A stretch of DNA of 64,000 nucleotides from Paraferrimonas sp. SM1919 (GTDB lineage Bacteria > Pseudomonadota > Gammaproteobacteria > Enterobacterales > Shewanellaceae), in contig NZ_WINH01000007.1 in NCBI RefSeq assembly GCF_010993985.1, positions 62,001-126,000 on the forward strand, read 5' to 3'. Position 1 is the first letter of the stretch. Every line of letters begins with the position of its first letter. Shown one piece after another: positions 1 to 9,422 of the stretch. The notes under the pieces are model-generated. The model did not search any database, was not told where the DNA came from, and saw only the letters and a program-made list of their open reading frames with translations. The position numbers and the translations under genes were made by a program.

Positions 1-160
1 TTGTAGATTTTATGATCGTATAAGCAATAGTTATTATAGATTGCTTGATTGTTCACGAAAGAATCGACACAATCGAATGAATGATAGTGCCTCACCTAGA
101 TGTGGTGGCCAAGATAAATTCAATTTAGTCGATATCTTTGGATATGATTTGGGGTAAATA

Positions 161-1444
161 GTGCAACAAGGTAAATTAACAATAACTGACACATTAGGCC
201 TAGGGTTTATGACCTTTGCCTTTTTTCTCGGGGCGGGCAACTTAATCTTCCCACCTATGGCGGGCCTATTAAGTGGTCAGGACATGTTACTCACCATGCT
301 TGGCTTTTTGTTAACCGCCGTGGGGTTACCTCTCATCGCCTTAATTGCGGTAGCAAAATCTGGTGGCAAGATATTTTCAATGTTGCCTGTGGCAATGGCA
401 ACCGGCTTAGCGAGTGCGATTTATATCATTATTGGTCCTGCTTTCGCAGCACCAAGAACGGGCTTAGTGGCATACGAAATTGGTGCCGTGCCATTTATCT
501 CTGATCCAAATGAAACTACCCAGCTACTCTTCACTCTGCTGTTTTTCGCCGTAAGCTTACTTCTCGCATTAAAACCAGGAAAGCTTTTAGATACCGTTGG
601 TAAGATGCTTACCCCAATCTTGATTATTTTGTTGACGGTATTAGCGGCATCAGTGGTATTTTTTGATGGTGCTGCAGCACCAGTGGCAGCTGAAGGCTAT
701 AAAGATGCCCCATTTGTGAAGGGCTTTCTTGATGGTTATAACACCATGGATACTCTGGCTTCTTTACTTTTTGGTATGTTGATTATTGATATTCTAAAAA
801 CTAAAGGGATCACAGAAGCCGATGCCCAAGCTAAATATCTTGTTTGGGCTGGCATCATTGCAGCAATCGGCTTAGCTTATGTATATATTTCGCTATTTGT
901 TTTAGGTTCTCATGCTGCTGGTTTAGCTCCAGATGCAACCAATGGTGGTGAGATCCTTAGCATATACGTTTTCAACGTATTCGGTGATGCAGGCCAAATT
1001 ATTTTAGCTGCGGTGGTAAGCCTAGCTTGTTTAACTACCGCGGTAGGGTTAATTAGTGCTTGTTCTGACTTCTTTGGTGGTTTATTTCCAAAAATTGGCT
1101 ATCAAAAGTTCACCGTTTTATTCTCTGCTATTTGTGCGTTAGTAGCTAACGTTGGTCTGGAGCAATTAATTGCGATTAGTGTGCCAGTGCTTTACACCGT
1201 TTACCCTGTAGCGATTGCTCTTGTGGTTGTGACGTTTTTCAATAACTATTTTGGCGATCCAAAATCTTCCCATCGTGTGATCATTTCAACCGCTCTATTT
1301 TATGGTGCGTTAGATGGCCTAGCTGCAGCAGGTGTCGATACCAGCTTTATGAAAAATATGATGGACAGTTCACTAGGTTGGGTAGTACCAGTAAGTTTAG
1401 TGTTAGTTATTATGTATCTTTTAAACAAGAAGAAAGAATACTAA
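161..1444 (+). CDS. brnQ: Branched-chain amino acid:cation symporter (BrnQ/LIV-II family)
   Basis: A 427-aa inner-membrane carrier that imports leucine, isoleucine and valine with Na+ or H+. The protein is almost entirely hydrophobic, with about 12 membrane segments. The N-terminus carries the family-typical run GLGFMTFAFFLGAGNLIFPP (residues 13-32), and the length matches the family. The start is GTG, preceded by GGGG six bases upstream; the next in-frame ATG is residue 17, inside the first conserved segment, so GTG is preferred. It lies 12 bp before xerD on the same strand and may be cotranscribed with it. Family assignment is secure; substrate is inferred from family. Confidence 0.92.
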   Translation: MQQGKLTITDTLGLGFMTFAFFLGAGNLIFPPMAGLLSGQDMLLTMLGFLLTAVGLPLIALIAVAKSGGKIFSMLPVAMATGLASAIYIIIGPAFAAPRTGLVAYEIGAVPFISDPNETTQLLFTLLFFAVSLLLALKPGKLLDTVGKMLTPILIILLTVLAASVVFFDGAAAPVAAEGYKDAPFVKGFLDGYNTMDTLASLLFGMLIIDILKTKGITEADAQAKYLVWAGIIAAIGLAYVYISLFVLGSHAAGLAPDATNGGEILSIYVFNVFGDAGQIILAAVVSLACLTTAVGLISACSDFFGGLFPKIGYQKFTVLFSAICALVANVGLEQLIAISVPVLYTVYPVAIALVVVTFFNNYFGDPKSSHRVIISTALFYGALDGLAAAGVDTSFMKNMMDSSLGWVVPVSLVLVIMYLLNKKKEY

Positions 1445-1456
1445 TCCACACTTTTC

Positions 1457-2350
1457 ATGGAAGATAATAAAATTGTCGATGCCTTTATTGAGCACTTATG
1501 GCTCAATAAAGGACTCAGTGATAATACGCTTAATAGCTATCGTCACGATATGAACCATGTGGTTGGCTTTTGCCAGCAACATGGTTTTTGTGTATCTGAG
1601 CTTACCACCGAGCAGCTTAGGCAATACTTTGACTGGCGCTTTGAACAGGGGTTTGCAAAATCGAGCAATATTCGCAGTCGTTCTTCATTAAAGGGCTTTT
1701 TTAAATATTTAGTTGCCCTTGGTCGTCGTGGCGAAAACCCTATGCAAAACATTGAGTCAGCCAAAGCCAGCCGTCATTTACCTAAAAGTTTATCAGAAGC
1801 TCAAGTCGAGGCCTTGATTGAGGCCCCTGATATCAACGACCCTATCGAGCATAGGGACCATGCTATGCTAGAGTTGCTTTATGCGACGGGCCTACGAGTA
1901 ACCGAATTGGTTGAGCTGGAATTGTCGCAACTGAGTTTAAGACAGGGCGTTGTGCAGGTAATTGGCAAGGGGGATAAGCAACGTCTTGTACCGCTAGGAG
2001 AGCAGGCAATTGCGGCCATTGAAAGCTACCTATGCCAATCTAGAGGTTTGCTACTCGGCTTAAAAAGCAGTGACGTGCTGTTTCCTTCTAAGCGCGCCAA
2101 AGCGATGACGAGACAAACATTTTGGCATCGGATTAAAATTTATGCTCAACGGGCGGGTATTAATCAAGATGAGATCTCACCTCATACCTTAAGGCATGCG
2201 TTTGCTACTCATTTATTAAATCATGGTGCGGATTTACGTGTTGTGCAAATGTTATTAGGCCACAGCGATCTTTCAACGACTCAAATTTATACCCATGTAG
2301 CGCAGGCTCGATTGAGTCAATTGCATCAACAACACCATCCAAGGGGTTGA
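1457..2350 (+). CDS. xerD: Site-specific tyrosine recombinase XerD
   Basis: A 297-aa recombinase that, with XerC, resolves chromosome dimers at dif under FtsK control. The N-terminal SAM-like core-binding domain spans about residues 4-90 and the catalytic domain about 110-290. All catalytic residues are visible: R147 (ATGLRVTEL), K171 (GKGDKQRLVP), H243 and R246 (PHTLRHAFATH), H269 (LLGHSDLSTTQ) and the nucleophile Y278 (IYTHV). The length is normal. No clear Shine-Dalgarno precedes the ATG, which fits translation coupled to brnQ. Followed by dsbC and recJ, an order shared with E. coli, which favours XerD over XerC. Confidence 0.95.
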   Translation: MEDNKIVDAFIEHLWLNKGLSDNTLNSYRHDMNHVVGFCQQHGFCVSELTTEQLRQYFDWRFEQGFAKSSNIRSRSSLKGFFKYLVALGRRGENPMQNIESAKASRHLPKSLSEAQVEALIEAPDINDPIEHRDHAMLELLYATGLRVTELVELELSQLSLRQGVVQVIGKGDKQRLVPLGEQAIAAIESYLCQSRGLLLGLKSSDVLFPSKRAKAMTRQTFWHRIKIYAQRAGINQDEISPHTLRHAFATHLLNHGADLRVVQMLLGHSDLSTTQIYTHVAQARLSQLHQQHHPRG

Positions 2351-2402
2351 TTGCCTCGCCTCAAGTGAGTAATCTTGTTGGCAGTTGAAAAAAGGATTAC
2401 TA

Positions 2403-3212
2403 ATGAAATTATTTAAGCAGTTTAGTACCAGCATGGCATTGTTTGGTGCTTTGATTATGACATCAGCTTGCGCTGATGAATCCCAAAACACTTCTAAAGA
2501 AAAAGAGGTAGACGTTGCTCAAACTAGCGTAACCACTTTATCGCAAGCCGAGGTCACTGAAGCTCAAGAAGCCTTAATCGGTTTAGGGATATTTGCTAAA
2601 GTGAGTGATTTTTCTGTTTCTCCGGTACCGGGCTATTATCAAGTTCAATTTAATTCGAAAGCCTTCTTTATCAGTCAAGATGGTAAATACTTAATTGGCG
2701 GCCTGTTACTCGAAACGGCGACAGAAGTGAATCTGGTTGAGCAAGCCAACGCCCAGCTGCAAGCTCAAAAGGCCAAAACATTAGCGCCTAAATTAAAATC
2801 AGCAGAAGCTGAGATGATCACTTATAAAGCGAAAAATGAAAAGTATGTGGTTACCGTATTTACTGATGTAACCTGTGGTTATTGTCGTAAATTACATGGG
2901 CAAATGGATGACTACAATGATCTAGGCATCACTGTTCGTTACCTTGCTTTCCCACGTGGCGGCGCAGGGTCTAAAAGTCATAAGCAACTTCAAGACGTAT
3001 GGTGTGCAGCAGATAGAAATACTGCTATGGATGAAGCTAAAGAAACCACAAGAACTAAAACTGCCACCTGTGATAACCCTGTAATGGAACATTACATGTT
3101 AGGGCAAGAGTTTGGGGTGACTGGCACCCCAGCGATTATTATGCCATCGGGGCAGTTGGTACCAGGATACCTAGAACCAGAACGTCTCTTGCAATCATTA
3201 AAACAATCTTGA
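2403..3212 (+). CDS. dsbC: Thiol:disulfide interchange protein DsbC
   Basis: A periplasmic protein-disulfide isomerase/reductase, kept reduced by DsbD in characterised systems. I start it at ATG 2403 (269 aa) because an AAAGGA Shine-Dalgarno sits just upstream. An in-frame TTG at 2385 would place that ribosome site inside the gene. Residues 1-24 form a Sec signal ending TSACA. The DsbC/G N-terminal dimerisation domain covers about residues 45-120. The thioredoxin-like domain holds the active site C158-G-Y-C161, and a second Cys pair follows in the C-terminal half (WCAAD...TATCDNP). The cis-Pro loop is GVTGTPA. Between xerD and recJ, ending in a strong terminator. Confidence 0.95.
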   Translation: MKLFKQFSTSMALFGALIMTSACADESQNTSKEKEVDVAQTSVTTLSQAEVTEAQEALIGLGIFAKVSDFSVSPVPGYYQVQFNSKAFFISQDGKYLIGGLLLETATEVNLVEQANAQLQAQKAKTLAPKLKSAEAEMITYKAKNEKYVVTVFTDVTCGYCRKLHGQMDDYNDLGITVRYLAFPRGGAGSKSHKQLQDVWCAADRNTAMDEAKETTRTKTATCDNPVMEHYMLGQEFGVTGTPAIIMPSGQLVPGYLEPERLLQSLKQS

Positions 3213-3224
3213 TAAATAAGAAAT

Positions 3225-3249
3225 AAAGGGGCTAAGAAGCCCCTTTTTT
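3225..3249 (+). terminator. Rho-independent terminator after dsbC
   Basis: Perfect AAAGGGGC/GCCCCTTT stem with a six-base loop (TAAGAA) followed by a T run. It lies in the dsbC-recJ gap, so recJ either relies on readthrough or has its own promoter. Confidence 0.85.
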
Positions 3250-3258
3250 GAGAAAATC

Positions 3259-4968
3259 ATGCATAAAATTGAGCGCCGTCCAAAAGTAGACGACAGCCAT
3301 CTAAACCATCCTCACCCTCTAATTAAACAGTTATATGCTCGCCGAGGAGTGTTGGCTGAGCAGGAACAGTTGCACCCTAGCAAGTTGCTCAGGCCCGATA
3401 ATATGAAAGGGATCCAGCTGGCAGCCAAATTAGTCGCTGAAGCTATTGTTAGTGGTAAAAAAATAGTCATTATAGGTGACTTCGATGCCGATGGCGCCAC
3501 CTCTACAGCGGTTTGTTTACTTGCATTACGGGCTCTGGGGTGCAGTAATGTCGATTACCTGATCCCTAATCGTTTTGATTATGGTTACGGTTTAAGCCCA
3601 GAGCTAGTTCCCTTAGCCAAACAACAAGGGGCCGATTTATTACTTACCGTCGATAATGGCATTTCAAGTATCGAAGGTGTCGAAGCGGCGAAACAGGCAG
3701 GCTTGCAGGTAGTGATAACGGATCATCATTTACCTGGAGAAAATTTACCCCGTGCCGATGCTATTGTTAATCCTAATCAACATGGTTGCATGTTTGCATC
3801 AAAGTCAATTGCAGGTTGTGGGGTTGCCTTTTATTTAATGTTGGCAATTCGCTCCGAGCTCAGGCAGCAGGGGGCATTTGCCCATCGACCTGAGCCAAAT
3901 TTAAGTGAGTTACTCGATATTGTGGCTTTGGGCACAGTGGCGGATGTGGTGGCTTTGGATGCGAATAATCGAATTTTAGTTCAAGCAGGGTTGCGCAGAG
4001 TCCGTCAAGGTAAATGTCGCCCTGGTATTACTTCATTGTTAGAGGTAGCCAAGCGTCAACCATGGAAAACCGTTGCCAGTGATTTTGGTTTTGCTGTAGG
4101 TCCTCGCATCAATGCCGCTGGCCGTCTTGATGAAATGTCCCATGGCGTGGAATTATTGATCAGCGATAATCCATTATTAGCTAGACAGCTTGCTGAAGAG
4201 CTTGATGGACTTAATGCTGAGCGAAGGGACATTGAGCAGGGTATGCAAGAGCAGGCATTAGTGCAGTTGCAAAAACTCGATCTCGACCCAGAGCAACTCC
4301 CTTTTGGTTTTGCCCTTTACCAAAGTGATTGGCATCAAGGTGTTATCGGTATTTTGGCGTCTCGTATTAAAGAGCGCTATCACCGTCCAGTCGTGGTCTT
4401 TGCTAATGGTGACCAAGGCCAACTAAAAGGTTCTTGCCGTTCTATTAAAGGCGTTCATATGCGTGACTTATTGGAATTGCTTAATAGTCGCCATCCAGGG
4501 TTGATCATTAAATTTGGCGGCCATGCAATGGCAGCGGGTTTGAGCATTGATGCAAGTCGTTTTGATGAGTTTCAGCAAGCCTTTACGCGGGTGCTAGAAG
4601 AGACGGTCGACCCATCGCTACTGACGGGCATTATATTAAGTGACGGCAGCTTAACCGGTTCGCAAATTACATTAGAAACCGCTTTTGCCATTCGCGAAGC
4701 TGGCCCTTGGGGGCAAGGCTTTGAAGAGCCTGTTTTTGATGGTGTTTTTACGATTGTTCAGCAACGAATCGTGGGTGAAAAGCATCTGAAATTAATACTC
4801 GATACGCCTTGTGGACAAAGTTTTGATGCCATTGCTTTTAATATAGATTTAAAAGCATGGCCCAATAATCAAGCGACTCAAGTTGAATTGGCTTATCGTT
4901 TAGATGTCAATGAATTCCGTGGTGCTCAATCAGTGCAACTGATGGTAGAACAAATTACGGCCCTTTAA
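3259..4968 (+). CDS. recJ: Single-stranded-DNA-specific 5'-3' exonuclease RecJ
   Basis: A 569-aa cytoplasmic exonuclease of the DHH superfamily, acting in RecF-pathway recombination, mismatch repair and base-excision repair. Visible motifs are D74-F-D-A-D-G79 (motif I), V131-DNG (motif II) and D155-H-H157 (motif III). The DHHA1 substrate domain has FGGHAMAAG near residue 420, and a C-terminal OB-like domain follows. Length equals the usual 565-580 aa. The ATG follows the dsbC terminator by only nine bases and has a weak Shine-Dalgarno. The stop overlaps the stop of the convergent EAL-HDOD gene by 4 bp. Confidence 0.95.
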   Translation: MHKIERRPKVDDSHLNHPHPLIKQLYARRGVLAEQEQLHPSKLLRPDNMKGIQLAAKLVAEAIVSGKKIVIIGDFDADGATSTAVCLLALRALGCSNVDYLIPNRFDYGYGLSPELVPLAKQQGADLLLTVDNGISSIEGVEAAKQAGLQVVITDHHLPGENLPRADAIVNPNQHGCMFASKSIAGCGVAFYLMLAIRSELRQQGAFAHRPEPNLSELLDIVALGTVADVVALDANNRILVQAGLRRVRQGKCRPGITSLLEVAKRQPWKTVASDFGFAVGPRINAAGRLDEMSHGVELLISDNPLLARQLAEELDGLNAERRDIEQGMQEQALVQLQKLDLDPEQLPFGFALYQSDWHQGVIGILASRIKERYHRPVVVFANGDQGQLKGSCRSIKGVHMRDLLELLNSRHPGLIIKFGGHAMAAGLSIDASRFDEFQQAFTRVLEETVDPSLLTGIILSDGSLTGSQITLETAFAIREAGPWGQGFEEPVFDGVFTIVQQRIVGEKHLKLILDTPCGQSFDAIAFNIDLKAWPNNQATQVELAYRLDVNEFRGAQSVQLMVEQITAL

Positions 4969-6212
4969 TTTTTGATGGCTTCAAAGCTTTGATCATAAAT
5001 AATTTGATGCGGATGAGCCAAGCAAGCTTGCAAGTAGCCATCAGCCAGCTTGCGGGCTAAACTGAAGCAGTGATGCGCTTGCTGGTAGCTGATATCGAAC
5101 AGCTGCAATTCTTTGGTGCACTGAATACAGCTGCCATTCTCAAAACAGCGACTCAGCTGGCTGAACTTGTACAAGCTTATACCTGTTCCATCGATTAAGG
5201 CTTGTTTCAAATCATCGGATATAGGTAATTGCTCTGTTAATTCGGTTATTTCGATAGCTAACGCTGATGCAACAGTGGGTAGGATCGCTAAAAGCATGGC
5301 TTCAGTGATTAATGTAGGCTTATATAACAGACTAATTTGAGCATGAAATACCATTCTCGTTAGGGTCTTGTGCAGTTGTTTTTCTGCAGGGAAGGGTGGT
5401 AGAAAAGACAAAGTGTAAAGCCCATATAAGCATTGCCCTCTTAAGTATTTATGCTGTTCTAAGTATTGATGGAATTGAGTATTTATTTGTGCGTAATAAT
5501 GCTGGTTTATGGCTTCTGTTAGCTTTGGGTTAGCCTTAAAAAGTTCGCTAAGTTCCTGATTGTGGTTGCCAAGAATAAGGTCTCGTATAAATTTTATGAC
5601 TTTTTCTTTGGCGGCAGGAACCCGATAACATGTCAGTTCTGGCATACCAAACCAAAAGCCTTGAAAGTAGTTAAAGCCAGTATTCAAAGCGAGTTCGAAT
5701 TGTGCTTGGGTTTCAATCCTTTCCGCTAATAGCTTAATGTTATATTTGCGGCATAAAACCCAAAGTTCCGAAGGAACTTCTTCGATTGGGGTTAAGCTGA
5801 TATCGATTTTAATGACTTTTATATAAGGTAAAAATCTACACCAATCAGGTTCATAGACAAAATCATCGAGAACGAGTTTGTAACCGCTATGAAAGAGTTT
5901 TTTACAGGCTTGGTAAACTTCCTCAGTTGGCTTGGTGCTCTCTATAATTTCAATGAATAAATTATCTTTTGGTAATGAAAAAGCATCGTCATTGAGTAAA
6001 TTTTCTTCACAAAAATTAACCAAAGCGGGAAGCCCATTAGTGAATCTTTGCAATCCGAAGTGGTATTTCGCGTGATGAATGATTTCTAGAGTGGCAAGTT
6101 TTGGATCCACATCTGGAAAGCAGTTGTCATTACTATTACGAAACAGTAACTCGTAAGCGACTAACTGTTGTTGGCGGTTGACAACGGGTTGGCGAGCGCT
6201 AAATATTTTCAT
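4965..6212 (-). CDS. EAL-HDOD (YuxH-type) signalling protein
   Basis: A 415-aa cytoplasmic protein with an N-terminal EAL-like domain (about 1-200) and a C-terminal HDOD domain (about 205-410). EAL landmarks are AYELLFRNS (E21), IKVIKIDIS, LLAERIET and GFNYFQGFWFG. The catalytic loop normally reading DDFGxG is LDDFVYE here and the signature is ELL rather than EAL, so phosphodiesterase activity is doubtful. It may bind c-di-GMP or act through protein contacts, as discussed for other YuxH proteins. The C-terminus contains CFENGSCIQCTKEL, a possible cysteine-rich site. Convergent with recJ, with a 4-bp stop overlap. Confidence 0.85.
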   Translation of the reverse strand: MKIFSARQPVVNRQQQLVAYELLFRNSNDNCFPDVDPKLATLEIIHHAKYHFGLQRFTNGLPALVNFCEENLLNDDAFSLPKDNLFIEIIESTKPTEEVYQACKKLFHSGYKLVLDDFVYEPDWCRFLPYIKVIKIDISLTPIEEVPSELWVLCRKYNIKLLAERIETQAQFELALNTGFNYFQGFWFGMPELTCYRVPAAKEKVIKFIRDLILGNHNQELSELFKANPKLTEAINQHYYAQINTQFHQYLEQHKYLRGQCLYGLYTLSFLPPFPAEKQLHKTLTRMVFHAQISLLYKPTLITEAMLLAILPTVASALAIEITELTEQLPISDDLKQALIDGTGISLYKFSQLSRCFENGSCIQCTKELQLFDISYQQAHHCFSLARKLADGYLQACLAHPHQIIYDQSFEAIKN

Positions 6213-6272
6213 AGAGTATTAGTTTGTTTAAATGTTAACTCGCATCCATTGCAAAAAAATGATGGCTCATAG

Positions 6273-6303
6273 AAAAACAGCGGTAAAAAATACCGCTGTT
6301 TTT
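6273..6303 (-). terminator. Strong terminator downstream of the M24B aminopeptidase
   Basis: A 13-bp perfect stem (AAAAACAGCGGTA paired with TACCGCTGTTTTT) with a five-base loop. It starts two bases after the aminopeptidase stop. The A/T tracts on both sides make it potentially bidirectional. Confidence 0.9.
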
Positions 6304-6305
6304 GA

Positions 6306-8084
6306 TTATAGTTCAGATGTTGCCTGTGCGAGCCAAAGTTGCACATTTTTATCCATTATTTGAGGCATGAGTGTTTGTTGAACCTGTAGGTGATAGCTAT
6401 TTAACCAATTGATTTCATTTTCATTTAATAATGTCTTATCAATTAATCGTTTATCGATAGGGATCAGTGTGAGAGCTTCAAACCCCAGCATAGGGCGCTC
6501 AAAGTCATTATCCATTTCTCGAACGGCTATTAAGTTTTCAATTCGAATCCCAAAATCATCGGCCTTGTAGTAACCCGGTTCGTTAGAAACCACCATACCT
6601 GGTAGTAACGGCACAGAGTTGGTGTTTTTGGCAATACGCTGTGGGCCTTCATGCACGCTTAACATATGACCGACACCATGGCCTGTACCGTGGTCGTAAT
6701 CAAAACCTTGGTTCCATAAGTGCTGGCGAGCAAGTACATCTAACTGGGCGCCACAGGTACCACGAGGGAACTTTTGCTGGTCTAAGGCAATATGACCTTT
6801 AAGGACCAAGGTCACCATTTTAATGTGTTCGCTGCTTGGCTGGCCAATAGCAATCGTACGGGTCACATCTGTGGTGCCTTCTAGGTATTGGCCACCTGAA
6901 TCGACAAGGTAAATGCTGTTATCTGGCATGACTGCAGGGGTGGTGTCTTTGTGGTTGTAGTGACACATGGCTGCATTACCGCCTACCGCAGAAATGGTAT
7001 CAAAACTTAAGTCTTTAAAGCCTGGCTGGACTTCACGGAAGCGTTTTAGCTTATCGGCCAGTACCCCTTCATCGTAAAAGTTGCCCGCAGCAACCTCTTC
7101 ATCTAACCAAGCTAAAAAATGAGTCACGGCAATGCCGTCTTTTATATGAGCTTGGCGCATGCCAGCAAGCTCAGTTGGGTTCTTCTGAGCTTTAATGAGT
7201 GCGGTAGGATCGGTGGCATTAATCAGTTCAATGCCAGCATCAAGGGCAGCTAACTGGCTGGCGGCATGGCTAATATTGGCATCAGCCAACATGGTTTTGC
7301 CATTTAATGCTGCAAATTCTTTGTTAAAATCAGCCTCTTCAATAAAGCGGACACCGCTACCAACATGGGCGCTAACATCGTCTTCTAGTAGTGCAGTATT
7401 GGTGGCAAATACCATATCGCCATTGGCATATAGCAGCGCACGGCCGATCACCACAGGTAAGCATGGAATATTCAGGCTGCGCAGGTTTAATAGCCATGAA
7501 ATAGCATCAAGCTCAGTAATTAACAGGGCATCGGCATCATGCTTGTTAATTTCAGCTGCGATTAATTGACGCTTTTCGATAGACGTTGCGCCTGCGCTTT
7601 CATTACTGAAAGTAAAGGTTGGCAGTTGGCTTGGCTGTGGTCGGTCTTGCCAGATCGCATCGATTAAATTGTTTGGCAAAGCGGCCAGCTCAATACCTAA
7701 AATTTGCAGGCTAGCATTGGTGTTATTCACCCAAGTTAAGCTGTGGCAATTGGCATCAATCGCTACTTTGTCACCTTGCTTAAGTGACTTGGCCAAAAAC
7801 ATTAATTGTTGTTGGTTATCAAGGTCGTAAAACTCGAAAAGATCTGCCGATAGCTGTTGACGAACCTGCACTGTGTAACGGCCATCAACAAAAATCGCGG
7901 CGCTATCAAGGGTAATAATAGCCATGCCTGCCGAGCCGGTGAACCCCGTAGCGAAGCGTAAGCGCTCATTATGATGTAATACGTATTCCCCCATGTATTC
8001 ATCGGCACGGGGAATAAATAGTGCTTGGACATTTTGGGCACGCATTTGCGTGCGTAAGGCTTCAAGTTTTTGTTGTGGGCTCAT
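6306..8084 (-). CDS. Xaa-Pro aminopeptidase, M24B family (long form)
   Basis: A 592-aa dinuclear-metal peptidase that removes an N-terminal residue preceding proline. It has two creatinase-like N-terminal domains (about 1-300), a pita-bread catalytic domain (about 310-530) and the C-terminal extension typical of the ~600-aa aminopeptidase P type. Metal ligands are recognisable: two Asp in VDSGGQYLEGTTDVTRT, His in GTGHGVGHMLSVHEGP, Glu in SNEPGYY and Glu in GIRIENL. No signal peptide, so cytoplasmic. It is a single-gene unit on the minus strand, divergent from prfB, with a palindrome in the intergenic region. Confidence 0.92.
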   Translation of the reverse strand: MSPQQKLEALRTQMRAQNVQALFIPRADEYMGEYVLHHNERLRFATGFTGSAGMAIITLDSAAIFVDGRYTVQVRQQLSADLFEFYDLDNQQQLMFLAKSLKQGDKVAIDANCHSLTWVNNTNASLQILGIELAALPNNLIDAIWQDRPQPSQLPTFTFSNESAGATSIEKRQLIAAEINKHDADALLITELDAISWLLNLRSLNIPCLPVVIGRALLYANGDMVFATNTALLEDDVSAHVGSGVRFIEEADFNKEFAALNGKTMLADANISHAASQLAALDAGIELINATDPTALIKAQKNPTELAGMRQAHIKDGIAVTHFLAWLDEEVAAGNFYDEGVLADKLKRFREVQPGFKDLSFDTISAVGGNAAMCHYNHKDTTPAVMPDNSIYLVDSGGQYLEGTTDVTRTIAIGQPSSEHIKMVTLVLKGHIALDQQKFPRGTCGAQLDVLARQHLWNQGFDYDHGTGHGVGHMLSVHEGPQRIAKNTNSVPLLPGMVVSNEPGYYKADDFGIRIENLIAVREMDNDFERPMLGFEALTLIPIDKRLIDKTLLNENEINWLNSYHLQVQQTLMPQIMDKNVQLWLAQATSEL

Positions 8085-8124
8085 AGAAATGACAGGCCTT
8101 TTTATTGGTTAAACTTTGATAGAT

Positions 8125-8140
8125 GCACAATGTATTGTGC
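8125..8140. repeat. Palindrome in the aminopeptidase/prfB divergent region
   Basis: GCACAAT-GT-ATTGTGC, 7-bp perfect arms with a 2-bp spacer, 41 bp upstream of the aminopeptidase start. This is the size of a dimeric repressor site. No known regulator is assigned. Confidence 0.4.
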
Positions 8141-8313
8141 CAAGCGATAGATGTCAAAACCCCAAAAGGGCAATGATAGTTGCCATTATGGCCATATTAA
8201 CTTCAAAAATTAGGTTAAAACTTCTATTTAACAAGGATTTTGCTCTAGGATTAACCACTGCCATAGGGTAAAATCCTTGCCCTTTGATAGCGTTTCAAAA
8301 TACGAGAACATGC

Positions 8314-9412
8314 ATGTTTGAAGTAAACCCAGTATTGAACAAAATTAAGGAGTTGTCTGAAAGGGCAGGACTTCTTAGGGGGTACCTTTGACTATGACGG
8401 CAAAAAAGAGCGTCTAGAAGAGGTATCACTTGAATTAGAACAACCAGAAATTTGGAATACACCTGAAAAAGCTCAGGCTCTAGGTAAAGAGCGCAGCGCC
8501 CTTGAAGCCGTGGTTAAAACCCTAGATGCTTTAGAGAGTGGTGTAGAAGATATTGAAGGTCTGGTTGAATTAGCGGTAGAAGCCGAAGATCAAGACACCT
8601 TCGATGAAGCAGTGTCCGAAGCCGATGAATTAGAAAAACGCCTCGCAGAATTGGAATTCCGCCGTATGTTCTCAGGTGCGCAAGACAGTAATGACTGTTA
8701 TGTGGATATTCAATCGGGATCTGGTGGTACCGAAGCTCAAGACTGGGCAAATATGTTGTTACGTATGTACCTGCGTTGGGGCGAAGCCCACGACTTCAAG
8801 GTCGAATTGATCGAAGTAACCGATGGTGATGTGGCTGGCATTAAAGGCGCCACCATTCGTATGGGTGGTGAATACGCCAATGGTTGGTTACGTACTGAAA
8901 CGGGTGTACACCGTTTAGTGCGCAAGTCACCATTTGATTCATCAGGAAAGCGCCATACTTCTTTTGCTTCAGTGTTTGTTTACCCTGAAATTGATGACTC
9001 AATCGAAGTAGACATTAATCCAGCCGATTTACGTATTGACGTTTACCGTGCATCGGGCGCGGGTGGTCAGCACGTAAACAAAACTGAGTCTGCGGTACGT
9101 ATTACTCACTTACCAACCAACACGGTTGTGCAGTGTCAGAACGATCGTTCGCAGCACAAGAACAAAGATAACGCCATGAAGCAGCTAAAAGCCAAGCTTT
9201 ATGAGCTAGAAATGCAAAAACAAAATGAAACCAAGCAGGCCGCGGAAGACGCTAAGTCTGACATTGGTTGGGGCAGCCAAATCCGTTCATACGTATTGGA
9301 TGACTCACGCATTAAAGATTTACGCACCGGCGTAGAAAACCGCAACACCACTGCGGTACTAGACGGTGACTTAGACAAATTTATCGAAGCTAGCCTGAAG
9401 TCAGGCCTGTAG
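8314..9412 (+). CDS. prfB: Peptide chain release factor 2 (programmed +1 frameshift)
   Basis: RF2 recognises UAA and UGA and triggers peptide release. The gene is read in two segments. ATG 8314 encodes 25 residues up to an in-frame TGA at 8389-8391. A +1 slip at CTT then continues with GAC at 8390 to the stop at 9412, giving 365 aa, the E. coli RF2 length. The RF2 codon-recognition motif SPF (RKSPFDSSG) and the catalytic GGQ loop ([14 protein letters not shown]) are both present. An open frame taken from 8510 alone would lose the N-terminus. It is 10 bp upstream of lysS, the standard pairing. Confidence 0.96.
8377..8392 (+). promoter_or_regulatory. prfB programmed +1 frameshift site
   Basis: AGGGGGTACCTTTGAC: an internal Shine-Dalgarno-like AGGGGG, spacer, slippery CTT, in-frame TGA and a following C. 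This is the canonical autoregulatory signal: low RF2 lets ribosomes pause at UGA and shift +1 to make more RF2. Confidence 0.96.
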
Positions 9413-9422
9413 GAAAAGACTT

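Noticed and set aside
34..240. 68-codon minus-strand frame at the left edge
   Set aside because: It overlaps the brnQ start and ribosome site in antisense, has no ribosome site of its own and the product shows no recognisable feature.
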